A stretch of DNA of 64,000 bases from Kumtagia sp052180275 (lineage in GTDB: Bacteria > Pseudomonadota > Alphaproteobacteria > Rhizobiales > Rhizobiaceae): assembly GCF_052180275.1 (NCBI RefSeq), contig NZ_CP197465.1, forward strand, positions 1,922,001 to 1,986,000, written 5' to 3'. Position 1 is the stretch's first letter. Each line of letters opens with the position of its first letter. A program made the translations under genes and the position numbers. Below, in pieces: positions 41,449-49,252 of the stretch. The notes under the pieces were generated by a model. It had not been told where the DNA came from and did no database searches. It saw nothing but the letters and a program-made list of their open reading frames with translations.

Positions 41449-43008
41449 ATGGCTGAACTCACTATGGCGCCAGACGAATGGAGCCTCCCGCTTCTTTCCA
41501 TCGCCTCGGTCGGCCTTGCCGGTATCGTCGTCTGGCATCTCATTCCAAGACGTCGGGCCAATGCGCGGCTGATCGTTCAGATCGGCTTTTTCCTCACCAT
41601 GTCGGTGATGCTGCTCGACCAGCATGTCGTTCCGTACGAAGCCCCGCGCGGAGACGTGACGATAGCTGCCACAGTCCTGGCGGGGGTGGTCAAGCTGCTC
41701 TGGTGGCTCCATCTCGCCTGGGCGTTGATCGGTTTCGTACGCATCTATCTGGTCGTCGAGCGCAAGCCGCGCGAGGCACGCCTGCTGCAGGACCTCGTGG
41801 TCGGTGTGGTCTATGCCGGAACGCTGCTGTCGATCCTCGCCTTCGTCTTCGCCATGCCGGTCGGAACGCTCATCGCCACGTCCGGTTTATTCGCCATCAT
41901 CCTCGGACTGGCGCTGCAGAACACGTTGAGCGACCTGTTCTCGGGCATCGCGCTCAATCTCGGCCGTCCCTATGTGCTTGGCGACTGGATCGTGCTCAGC
42001 GACGGCACCGAGGGCCGGGTTGTCGAAACCAACTGGCGGTCGACGCATCTCCTCAACTCGGACCACAACGTCGTGGCATTGCCGAACAGTTTCCTTGCCA
42101 AGCTCGGGCTGACCAATGTCAGCAGTCCGGACGAGAGCCACGGGCTTTCCCTAACAGTGCGGATGGCGCCGACCAAGATGCCGGCCATTGTCGTAGATGT
42201 GATGCGCACAGCCCTTTTGAGCTGCAACGCGATCCAGAAGGAGCCGCCGCCCCTGGTCAAGATCAACGGGCTGGATGCGATGGCGATCGAACTCGAACTC
42301 ATCTTTCGTGTCGCCAGTATCGGCCAGCGCGTCGCGGCGCGGAATGAAATCTTCGACCTCGTCTATCGGCATTCCAAATCTACCGGCCTGCTTCTGGCCA
42401 TGCCGGCCGTCTCCTCCGTTTCCCTGACCGACCTGCCCACGGAAGAGACGGCCGCGCCGCCGCGGGTTGCTCCAGTCGACCTCATCAGGGCTATCCCATT
42501 CTTCTCGGCACTGACCGACGATGAACAGGAGGCTCTTGGGGCGACAGTCACGGTGCGCACGTACCGCGAGGGCGAGACTATCGCGCGGCAGGGCGAGATG
42601 CTGCCATCCCTGATGATCGTCCGGGCAGGTGTCATTGTCCGTCAGAGGGAAGACGGCGATGGCCACCTTCAGGAAACCGGCCGGCTCGCGCCCGGCGACT
42701 TCTATGGCGAGACGGGTCTGCTTGCCGGCATCGGCGAGGTGTCCACGCTGCAGGCGGCGAGTCACGTCGTGGTTTATGAGATTGACCAGAATAGCTTCGC
42801 TCCACTGCTGCTCGCCCGGCCCGAGATGGCCGAGGAACTCGCGGCGATCCTGTCGGCCCGCATGGCTGCCTTCGATGAGCCCGGCGCGCCGGGACAACGT
42901 CACACCAGTTCAAGAATCGCGCTGCTCAGGGCCATCCAGGCGGTGTTTCGCGCCGTCCCGTTCAAGCACGTTTCATCAACTCAGCCAGCCGGACATGAAA
43001 AAGGCTAG
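41449..43008 (+). CDS. MscS-family mechanosensitive channel with cyclic-nucleotide-binding domain
   Basis: 519 aa from ATG 41449; TTG 41422 in the same frame is an alternative. It has five predicted membrane segments in the first 170 residues, then the MscS core: GLALQNTLSDLFSGIALNLG, RPYVLGDWIVLSDGTEGRVV and NWRSTHLLNSDHNVVALPNS. Residues about 345-470 form a cNMP-binding domain: IPFFSALTDDEQEALGATVT, YREGETIARQGEMLPSLMIV and LAPGDFYGETGLLAG. Channels of this layout release solutes on hypo-osmotic shock and may be gated by cAMP; ligand unproven. Confidence 0.88.
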   Translation: MAELTMAPDEWSLPLLSIASVGLAGIVVWHLIPRRRANARLIVQIGFFLTMSVMLLDQHVVPYEAPRGDVTIAATVLAGVVKLLWWLHLAWALIGFVRIYLVVERKPREARLLQDLVVGVVYAGTLLSILAFVFAMPVGTLIATSGLFAIILGLALQNTLSDLFSGIALNLGRPYVLGDWIVLSDGTEGRVVETNWRSTHLLNSDHNVVALPNSFLAKLGLTNVSSPDESHGLSLTVRMAPTKMPAIVVDVMRTALLSCNAIQKEPPPLVKINGLDAMAIELELIFRVASIGQRVAARNEIFDLVYRHSKSTGLLLAMPAVSSVSLTDLPTEETAAPPRVAPVDLIRAIPFFSALTDDEQEALGATVTVRTYREGETIARQGEMLPSLMIVRAGVIVRQREDGDGHLQETGRLAPGDFYGETGLLAGIGEVSTLQAASHVVVYEIDQNSFAPLLLARPEMAEELAAILSARMAAFDEPGAPGQRHTSSRIALLRAIQAVFRAVPFKHVSSTQPAGHEKG

Positions 43009-43176
43009 GGGACCCACCGCGATACCAACAACCGACGTCGGCGTAGCCGTCGCCGTTTCCCTTGCCTCTGTTGCGCAGGCGTTTCTCTGAACTATTTGTA
43101 AGTCATTGGTTACGGATCGCGTCAATCTCGTCGACTGACTACCGCAGTTCCGCCCTTCCCATTGCCCATCGCTGTT

Positions 43177-43620
43177 TCAGGCGAGTATCGGGGGCAATCG
43201 CAAGATTACGTTTGTGCTGAATCCAAGAGCGCCCTCGACATCGACACTCCCGCCATGCTCCTCGGTGAGATGCTTCACCATCGGCAGGCCGACGCCGCCC
43301 AGGGCCAGGCCCTTCGTGGCGAGAACGGATCGAAGGCAGGGCCACGGTCTCCCACGTCATCCCGATACTCCTGTCCCCGATGGGAAGCCCGACAAGGGTG
43401 GTAGCACCTTGAAAAACCGCCTCCGCCGCGACGGAAATCAACCCGCTACCGGCATCGCGGCGCGCGCATTGAACGCGAGGTTCAGAACCGCATTTCTGCA
43501 ACCCCAGGCGATCGCCTGGATCACGCGCCACGCGTTTCAGCGCGGATGACACGACCTGGTTGCCCAGATTGTGAACGATGCCTGCTGCCCCGTTGCCCGG
43601 CCGTACAAGCTAAGACCTCC
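43177..43620 (-). pseudogene. Degraded histidine kinase
   Basis: Read on the minus strand across several frames: an H-box-like AAGIVHNLGNQVVSSAL, an N-box NAVLNLAFNARAAMP, a G1-like SIGMTWETV, then GGVGLPMVKHLTEEHGGSVD and GFSTNVILRLPP before the stop. The order is that of a hybrid or NtrB-like kinase, but at least two frameshifts and an internal stop break it. Sequence upstream to 44031 could not be assigned. Confidence 0.65.
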
Positions 43621-44031
43621 CCGATCGATTGGATCGAGGACCAGCGCGAGCCATATCGCCGCATATGCCTCGCCATGATCTCGGCGGATCGGCCTATTCG
43701 GGACTATGCGGAACTGGCATCCGCCCGTCGATCGCGGAGATCGAAGCCGCTGGCGCGGACTTCGCGGCGTACAAAATCGATCGCTATCCACGCCGATCGT
43801 TGAGCCGGACGATGCTTGGAGCGCCGCCTTGCACCCGTCCCCAAGAGCGGGTCCCATCCTCTGGACGAGCCTGCCCTAGACCTTCGCATCGTCCGACAGA
43901 CGCCTACGTCCGATGGTTTGGCCGGCGGCTCCATCGCATTCTCAGTTGCGAAATCGAAATAATCCCCAGCGGCTGCAAGGACCGCTTGGGTGGTCAATCC
44001 CATCCCTGAAGCGCGAACAAGGAGATTCGAC
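43621..44031. other. Unassigned gap
   Basis: About 410 bases with no recognisable gene on either strand; possibly the decayed 5' part of the kinase remnant. AAGGAG at 44019-44024 belongs to the following gene. Confidence 0.4.
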
Positions 44032-44790
44032 ATGAAGATCGTGGTTATTGGCGGCACCGGACTTATCGGCTCGAAGACGGTCGAGAGGCTGCGCAAGAAG
44101 GGTCATGAGGTGATCGCGGCGTCGCCGAACAGCGGCGTCAACACGATCACCGGCGAAGGCCTGGCCGAGGCTCTGGCGGGAGCGCAGGTCGTCATCGACC
44201 TGGCGAATTCACCGTCGTTCGAGGACAAGGCCGTGCTGGAGTTCTTCGAGACCTCCGGCCGCAACCTGCTCGGCGCCGAGGCCAAGGCTGGCGTGAAGCA
44301 TCACATCGCGCTTTCGATCGTGGGCACCGAACGCCTGCCCAAGAGCGGCTACCTGCGCGCCAAGGTGGCCCAGGAGAAACTGATCATGGCTTCCGGGATA
44401 CCCTACACCATCGTCCATTCGACGCAGTTCTTCGAGTTCCTAGGCGGCATCGCGCAGTCGTCGACGGTCGGCGACACCATCCACCTGCCGCCCGTCTCGT
44501 TCCAGCCCATCGCATCAGACGACGTCGCCGACGTGATGGCGGATGTGGCGCTTGCGTCGCCGCTTAACGGCACGATCGACATCGCCGGGCCAGAGCGGGT
44601 GCGCTTCAACGAAATGGTGGCGCGGTTCCTGAAAGAGACCAAGGACCCGCGCAAGGTGATCGCGGACCCGCATGCGCTGTATTTCGGCACGGAACTGGAG
44701 GACGGCTCGCTGGTGCCGGCCGGCAAGGCGCGCATCGGCGCGATCCGTTTCGAAGAGTGGCTCCCTCACGCCTCGCTCCAGCGGCACTGA
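44032..44790 (+). CDS. NmrA/SDR-like NAD(P)-binding protein
   Basis: 252-aa atypical SDR. The N-terminal motif GGTGLIGSKTVERLRKKGHE is a GxxGxxG Rossmann start; downstream are VVIDLANSPSFEDKAVLEFF, HHIALSIVGTERLPKSGYLR and PYTIVHSTQFFEF. The classical Tyr-Lys pair is represented at most by YLRAK. These proteins are often NADPH sensors or quinone/isoflavone-type reductases. AAGGAG 7 bases upstream supports the start. It is followed by a hydrolase and a cupin gene on the same strand, an apparently stress- or oxidant-linked group. Confidence 0.87.
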   Translation: MKIVVIGGTGLIGSKTVERLRKKGHEVIAASPNSGVNTITGEGLAEALAGAQVVIDLANSPSFEDKAVLEFFETSGRNLLGAEAKAGVKHHIALSIVGTERLPKSGYLRAKVAQEKLIMASGIPYTIVHSTQFFEFLGGIAQSSTVGDTIHLPPVSFQPIASDDVADVMADVALASPLNGTIDIAGPERVRFNEMVARFLKETKDPRKVIADPHALYFGTELEDGSLVPAGKARIGAIRFEEWLPHASLQRH

Positions 44791-44862
44791 TCGGCGTTCG
44801 CCGCCGAGACACTACCGCTGTCGGGCGCGTCCCGGTCTCAGGCAAGACGAGAGATCGAAACG

Positions 44863-45849
44863 ATGAGAGACGACTTTCATTTCCGCTACGAGCCATCGCG
44901 CCGCGCCGTCCTGCTGGACGGACTGGCCGTCACGGTTGCAGCCGGGCTGCCTCTGGCCGCGCCTGCACGGGCGGAGCGCGGGCAGGCTCTACCCTCTCCC
45001 AATCCAGGAACAACGACCATGAACGCGATCACCATCAAAGACGGGACGCAGATCTACTACAAGGACTGGGGGCCGAAGGATGCCCAGCCGATCGTCTTCC
45101 ATCACGGGTGGCCGCTCAGCGGCGACGATTGGGATGCGCAGATGCTCTATTTTCTCGATAAGGGTTTTCGCGTCATCGCGCATGATCGGCGCGGCCATGG
45201 CCGCTCAGCACAGGTGAGCGACGGTCACGACATGGACCACTATGCGGCCGACGCGGCAACCGTCGTCGACCATCTCGACCTCGGCAATGCAGTCCATATC
45301 GGCCACTCCACGGGCGGCGGAGAAGCGGCCCGCTACGTCGCCCGCCATGGCAAGGGGCGCGTCGCGAAGCTGATCCTCATAGGCGCCGTGCCGCCGATCA
45401 TGGTGAACACGCCAGCCAACCCCGGCGGGCTTCCGGTCGAAGTGTTCGACGGCTTGCGAAAATCTCTCGCCGGCAATCGGGCGCAGTTCTATCTCGATTT
45501 CGCGGGTGGCCCGTTCTACGGCTTCAACCGGCCGGGCGTGACGCCGGTTGCGGGCGTCGTTCAGAACTGGTGGCGGCAAGCCATGTTGGGCAGCGCCAAG
45601 GCGCAGTATGACGGTATCAAGGCCTTTTCGGAGACCGACTTCACGGAAGACCTGAAAGCCATCGATGTGCCGACACTCGTGATGCACGGCGACGACGACC
45701 AGATCGTGCCGATCGCGGACTCGGCGGTGCTCTCCGCCAAGATCCTGAAGTACTCAACCCTCAAGACCTACGAGAAATTTCCCCACGGCATGTGCACGAC
45801 CCATGCCGAGACGGTGAACCCCGACCTGCTCGCCTTCATCAAGTCATAG
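44863..45849 (+). CDS. Alpha/beta hydrolase (non-heme chloroperoxidase type) with exported leader
   Basis: 328 aa. From Met 45019 (MNAITIKDGTQIYYKDWGPK) it is a full perhydrolase-type alpha/beta hydrolase: oxyanion HHGWPLSGDDW, nucleophile Ser in IGHSTGGGEAARY, Asp in VMHGDDDQIVP and His near the end (KFPHGMCTTH). Residues 1-52 add a leader SRRAVLLDGLAVTVAAGLPL ... APARA that resembles a Tat or Sec signal. Translation may begin at 44863 (exported form) or 45019 (cytosolic form, weak AGGA upstream). The family hydrolyses esters or forms peracids. Confidence 0.85.
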   Translation: MRDDFHFRYEPSRRAVLLDGLAVTVAAGLPLAAPARAERGQALPSPNPGTTTMNAITIKDGTQIYYKDWGPKDAQPIVFHHGWPLSGDDWDAQMLYFLDKGFRVIAHDRRGHGRSAQVSDGHDMDHYAADAATVVDHLDLGNAVHIGHSTGGGEAARYVARHGKGRVAKLILIGAVPPIMVNTPANPGGLPVEVFDGLRKSLAGNRAQFYLDFAGGPFYGFNRPGVTPVAGVVQNWWRQAMLGSAKAQYDGIKAFSETDFTEDLKAIDVPTLVMHGDDDQIVPIADSAVLSAKILKYSTLKTYEKFPHGMCTTHAETVNPDLLAFIKS

Positions 45850-45946
45850 GCTTTCGCCGCGTCCCCCTGGCGAGAGCCCGATCGCCGGCCCCCCCGCCGG
45901 CTGGCGATCACCCATCCATCCTCAACCGCAAACTGGAGCCAAGACG

Positions 45947-46360
45947 ATGATCAGAACCATTCTCCGTGCCGCAGCCCTCGCCGCCACCTTCGCAACCGGG
46001 GCCATGGCCCACGATTCGGTGGGCGAACATGTGAAGCTCATCTACGACCACGAACTGCCCAACGTGCCGGGCAAGAGCATGCGCGCCGTGCTGGTCGAAT
46101 ACGAGCCGGGCGGCACGTCCTCCGCCCATACGCATCCGAACTCGGCCTTCATCTTTGCGACGGTCCTTGAGGGCGCGATCCGCAGCAAGGTCAATGACGG
46201 GCCGGTCACGACCTTCAGCGCCGGCGAGAGCTTTTCCGAATATCCCGGCGACCGCCACGGCGTCAGCGAGAATGCGAGCAAGACCGAGCCCGCCAAGCTG
46301 CTCGCCGTCTTCGTCGTCGATACCGCCGAAACGGAACTGACGACCTACATCGACGAATGA
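45947..46360 (+). CDS. Secreted single-domain cupin
   Basis: 137 aa with signal peptide (cleavage after AMA, about residue 21) and one cupin barrel. The first motif SSAHTHPNSAFIFATVLEGA carries the HxH and a downstream Glu; the second PGDRHGVSENAS carries the last His. Proteins of this kind often follow alpha/beta hydrolase or oxidoreductase genes and are thought to be periplasmic metal-dependent enzymes or sensors. Function unknown. It begins 98 bases after the hydrolase. Confidence 0.8.
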   Translation: MIRTILRAAALAATFATGAMAHDSVGEHVKLIYDHELPNVPGKSMRAVLVEYEPGGTSSAHTHPNSAFIFATVLEGAIRSKVNDGPVTTFSAGESFSEYPGDRHGVSENASKTEPAKLLAVFVVDTAETELTTYIDE

Positions 46361-46449
46361 GGTCGAGGATCCCGCGGATAACGACAGGGCCGCGCCGCCG
46401 AAGCGTTCGATCGGTTCGGCGGCACGGACGACGAGACGAGGGTACTGCG

Positions 46450-46746
46450 ATGCTTATCGACAAACTGCACGCCCTGACATCGTCGCACCTCGCCGGTTTA
46501 GCGTCCCCGGCGCAGCCGGTGTCCGAACTGATGAGCCGGTCGATCCGTGCGGCCTACAGGATGACGTCCAGGCGGTCTGGCAGATCATGGCCGCGCGAAA
46601 CCTGCAGAACGTCCCCGTGTTCGACGTCCGCTTCAAGCCACTCGGCATACTGGATATCCGCGACGCGACGCGCGCCCTGTTCGAGCAGGAGGAAATGCTG
46701 GAGCGGATGCTGTTCAACTACGTCAACCGGCATCGGCTATCGCTGA
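46450..46746 (+). pseudogene. CBS-domain protein with two compensating frameshifts
   Basis: Frame A (ATG 46450) gives LIDKLHALTSSHLAG and QPVSELMSRSIRAA. From about 46550 frame B gives CGLQDDVQAVWQIMAARNLQ, NVPVFDVRFKPLGILDIRDA, LFEQEEMLERMLFNYVN. Near 46725 an extra base returns to frame A for GIGYR and stop 46746. Joined, the product is a normal CBS-pair protein of about 98 aa. Either two real indels inactivated it or the sequence has errors. Confidence 0.7.
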
Positions 46747-46819
46747 TTTCCCATCCCGTACAGACGACGCAATCCATCAGACAATTCGTCCGGCCCACGG
46801 ACTGGCCAGGAACAAGATC

Positions 46820-47250
46820 ATGTCCACATTGAATGACAAGCCCGTCATCGTCACCGGCGGAAGCTCCGGCATCGGCCGCGCCGCGGCGCTGGGCTTTGCA
46901 AGGCGAGGGGCAAAGGTCCTCATCACGGGACGCCGCCAGGCATTGCTGGAGGGGGTGGCCGCCGGGCATCCGAATATCGTCGGCCTCGTCGCCGATGCCG
47001 CAGAGCCCGAGGATGCCGCATGCACTGTTGCGTAGGCAATCGACCTCTGGGGCGTCTGGACGTGCTGGTGAACAATGCCGGGGCGGGCGCCATCATGTCG
47101 CTTAGCGAAGCCACCGCCGAGCGGATCGTCAACATCTTCGCCGTGAATGTCGTCGGCCCAAGCCTGCTGGTGCGGGCGGCGCTTCCCCACCTGGCGGCGG
47201 CAAAGGGTGCGATCGTCAACATATCGAGCACGTTCGGCCACAAGCCCGGA
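46820..47250 (+). pseudogene. SDR oxidoreductase, broken
   Basis: The frame from 46820 gives the SDR start MSTLNDKPVIVTGGSSGIGR and ARRGAKVLITGR, ending in an in-frame TAG (47033) after DAACTVA. Homology goes on past the stop (AIDLWG) and then, one frame over, LDVLVNNAGAGAIMSLSEAT, VNVVGPSLLVRAALPHL and GAIVNISSTFGHKPGA. The catalytic YxxxK region and C terminus are gone, replaced by other sequence at about 47255. One stop, one frameshift and a 3' deletion. Confidence 0.78.
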
Positions 47251-47257
47251 GCGGCGC

Positions 47258-47404
47258 ATGACCCGGTGCTTCTGCCATATCGCCGAGTCCAGGCCGGAAA
47301 CAACCTACGACAATTTCGTCCGGGATTTCGGCGAGCGCCATGTGCCTGGATATCGGGTTCCCTCTTCCGTCGACCTGGTGTCGAACGCGCCCTTCGAAGA
47401 ATAG
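47258..47404 (+). pseudogene. C-terminal fragment, probably of an HD-domain hydrolase
   Basis: About 45 codons, AESRPETTYDNFVRDFGERH, VPGYRVPSSVDLVSNAPFEE and stop. The ending resembles cyanamide hydratase-like HD-domain proteins. It is fused directly to the broken SDR, so the junction is a deletion scar. Confidence 0.45.
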
Positions 47405-47524
47405 GCGCCACAAGCGTCGGGCTGTCCGCTTGAATCCATCGCACCCGACGAATTCGCCTTTCAGTCCGTCTCCCCGGCGTCGATGTGGTTTTCCGCGACG
47501 CCAGTTGATGACGCAGGGGCCAGA

Positions 47525-48229
47525 TCAAGCCAACGTCTTGCCGGCGCCGGTCTCGCGCAACGGCGCAGGCAATGTTTCCCACGCCCGGATCAGGTCGCCG
47601 ATGGAAACGGCCTCCATCTTGCGCATGACATTGCCGCGATGCAGCTTCACCGTCACCTCGCTGATACCGAGGTCGAAGGCGATCTGCTTGTTGAGGCGCC
47701 CGCGCGCCACCTCATGCAAAACCTCGCGCTCGCGGGGCGTCAGTGTCTTGAAGTGTTCGACATTGTGCTTGACGACAGCCGCTTCCGCCCGCCGCGCCGC
47801 ATCCATGCCAATGGCTGCGGTCACAGCGTCAAGCAGGGTCTGGTCCCGCACCGGCTTGGTCAGAAAATCCACCGCGCCAGCTTTCATCGCCTGCACCGTC
47901 ATCGGGATGTCGCCGTGGCCGGTGAGGAAGATGATCGGCTTGGGGTTGCCGCATTGGGCCAATTGACGCTGCAGGTCGAGGCCGCTCGCGCCGGGCATGC
48001 GCACATCGAGGATCAAGCAGCCGGGCTTGCCAAGTATGTCGGCCTCGAGCAATTCGCGGGTCGAGGCAAAGCAAACTGGCTGGAACCCCGCCGAAAGGAT
48101 CAGCTCGGACAGCGCTTCCCGGACGGGCGCATCGTCATCGACAACGACGACGAGCGGCTGTTCCTCCTCAATCTTCCGTCGCTGTGGCAATACCGCGGGT
48201 CTGGGCTGGAATGGCTGGTCAATTCTCAC
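47525..48229 (-). CDS. FixJ/NarL-type response regulator 2
   Basis: 234 aa: receiver domain (about 27-140: VVVVDDDAPVREAL, phospho-Asp in CLILDVRMPGASGLDLQ, Thr/Lys in IIFLTGHGDIP and FLTKPV), linker, and LuxR-type HTH (about 165-225: LTPREREVLHEVARGRLNKQ, LGISEVTVKLHRGNVMRKM). GTG 48229 is the start; it overlaps the previous receiver gene by 11 bases. Last gene of the kinase operon. The FixJ-like layout points to transcriptional activation. Confidence 0.9.
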   Translation of the reverse strand: MRIDQPFQPRPAVLPQRRKIEEEQPLVVVVDDDAPVREALSELILSAGFQPVCFASTRELLEADILGKPGCLILDVRMPGASGLDLQRQLAQCGNPKPIIFLTGHGDIPMTVQAMKAGAVDFLTKPVRDQTLLDAVTAAIGMDAARRAEAAVVKHNVEHFKTLTPREREVLHEVARGRLNKQIAFDLGISEVTVKLHRGNVMRKMEAVSIGDLIRAWETLPAPLRETGAGKTLA

Positions 48230-48614
48230 GAGTCCCCTCCATCTTTCGATTGTGTAGCGCTTCGCCGACGGCCGCGAGCAGGGCTTGGGCGTCGAAGGGT
48301 TTCCGAAAAAACCCGCTGATGCCCTGGGCGCGGACCTGATCCGCTATCTCGTGGCGACCGGTGATCAAGAAAACCGGCAATTCTGGACGCGTCTTCTTCA
48401 CCAGGTCGCGAAGCTCGAGGCCGTTCATGCCAGGAATTCCGATATCGGTTATGAGCACGTCCAGGCCGGTCAGACCGCCAATGAGCAACGACCTCGCCGA
48501 AGAGAAGCTGCGGGCCACATAGCCAGCGGACTCCAGAAGATCCTCCAACGACTCGAGCAGCCTTGGATCGTCGTCGACAATCGCCACGACCGGTCTTCCC
48601 TTGCTCACGCTCAA
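48219..48614 (-). CDS. Single-domain response regulator
   Basis: 131 aa, receiver only: VAIVDDDPRLLESLEDLLES, phospho-Asp in DVLITDIGIPGMNGLELR, Thr in VFLITGRHE, Lys in FFRKPFDAQ. No output domain, so it may be a phosphate sink or act by protein contact. It overlaps both neighbours (ATGA with the upstream regulator at 48614; 11 bases with the downstream one). Confidence 0.9.
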   Translation of the reverse strand: MSVSKGRPVVAIVDDDPRLLESLEDLLESAGYVARSFSSARSLLIGGLTGLDVLITDIGIPGMNGLELRDLVKKTRPELPVFLITGRHEIADQVRAQGISGFFRKPFDAQALLAAVGEALHNRKMEGTREN

Positions 48615-49252
48615 TTCCCTCCCGTTCGGCGGGAGTGGGTGATCGGTATTTCCAGCCGCTCCGCTATACGCACGAGATCGGCAAGCGACGCCGCCGCCAT
48701 TTTCTGCATGACATTCCTTCTATGGATTTGCAGCGTAACCTCGCTGATCTCCAGTTCGGCGGCCGCCTGTTTGTTGAGAAGGCCACTCACCACCAGTGGC
48801 AGCACTTCGCGTTCGCGTGGGGTGAGCTCAAGATAGCACTGCCTCAGCAGGCCCAGTTCGGCGCGTTCGGATCTTGTCTGTCGATCCTGAGCAATCGCCG
48901 CGCGGATTGCGGCCATGAGATCCACATCACTGAAGGGCTTGGTCAGGAAATCCACGGCGCCGCTCTTGATCGCCCTGACGGATGACGGGATATCGCCGTG
49001 CCCTGTGATAAAAACGATCGGCGGGTGGTCCCCCTCGGCAATCTGCCTCTGCAGATCGAGACCGTTGATGTCCGGCAGTTCGACATCGAGGATGAGGCAG
49101 GCGGGGGCGTCCGGCTTGTCCGCGCCGACATAATCGCCGGCCGATCCGAACGCGATGGCGCGCATGCCGTGCGACTCCAGGAGTTCGCCGAGCGCTTCCC
49201 GGATGCGTTCGTCGTCGTCGACGATGAAAACGATGTGATCGGCAGCCGTCAT
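48611..49252 (-). CDS. FixJ/NarL-type response regulator 1
   Basis: 213 aa: receiver (FIVDDDERIREALGELLESH; CLILDVELPDINGLDLQRQI; ITGHGDIPSSVRAIKSGAVD; FLTKPF) and LuxR-type HTH (LTPREREVLPLVVSGLLNKQ; LEISEVTLQIHRRNVMQKMA). The ATG at 49252 overlaps the kinase stop (ATGA), making it the likely direct partner. It is closely similar in layout to response regulator 2, suggesting a duplication. Confidence 0.92.
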   Translation of the reverse strand: MTAADHIVFIVDDDERIREALGELLESHGMRAIAFGSAGDYVGADKPDAPACLILDVELPDINGLDLQRQIAEGDHPPIVFITGHGDIPSSVRAIKSGAVDFLTKPFSDVDLMAAIRAAIAQDRQTRSERAELGLLRQCYLELTPREREVLPLVVSGLLNKQAAAELEISEVTLQIHRRNVMQKMAAASLADLVRIAERLEIPITHSRRTGGN

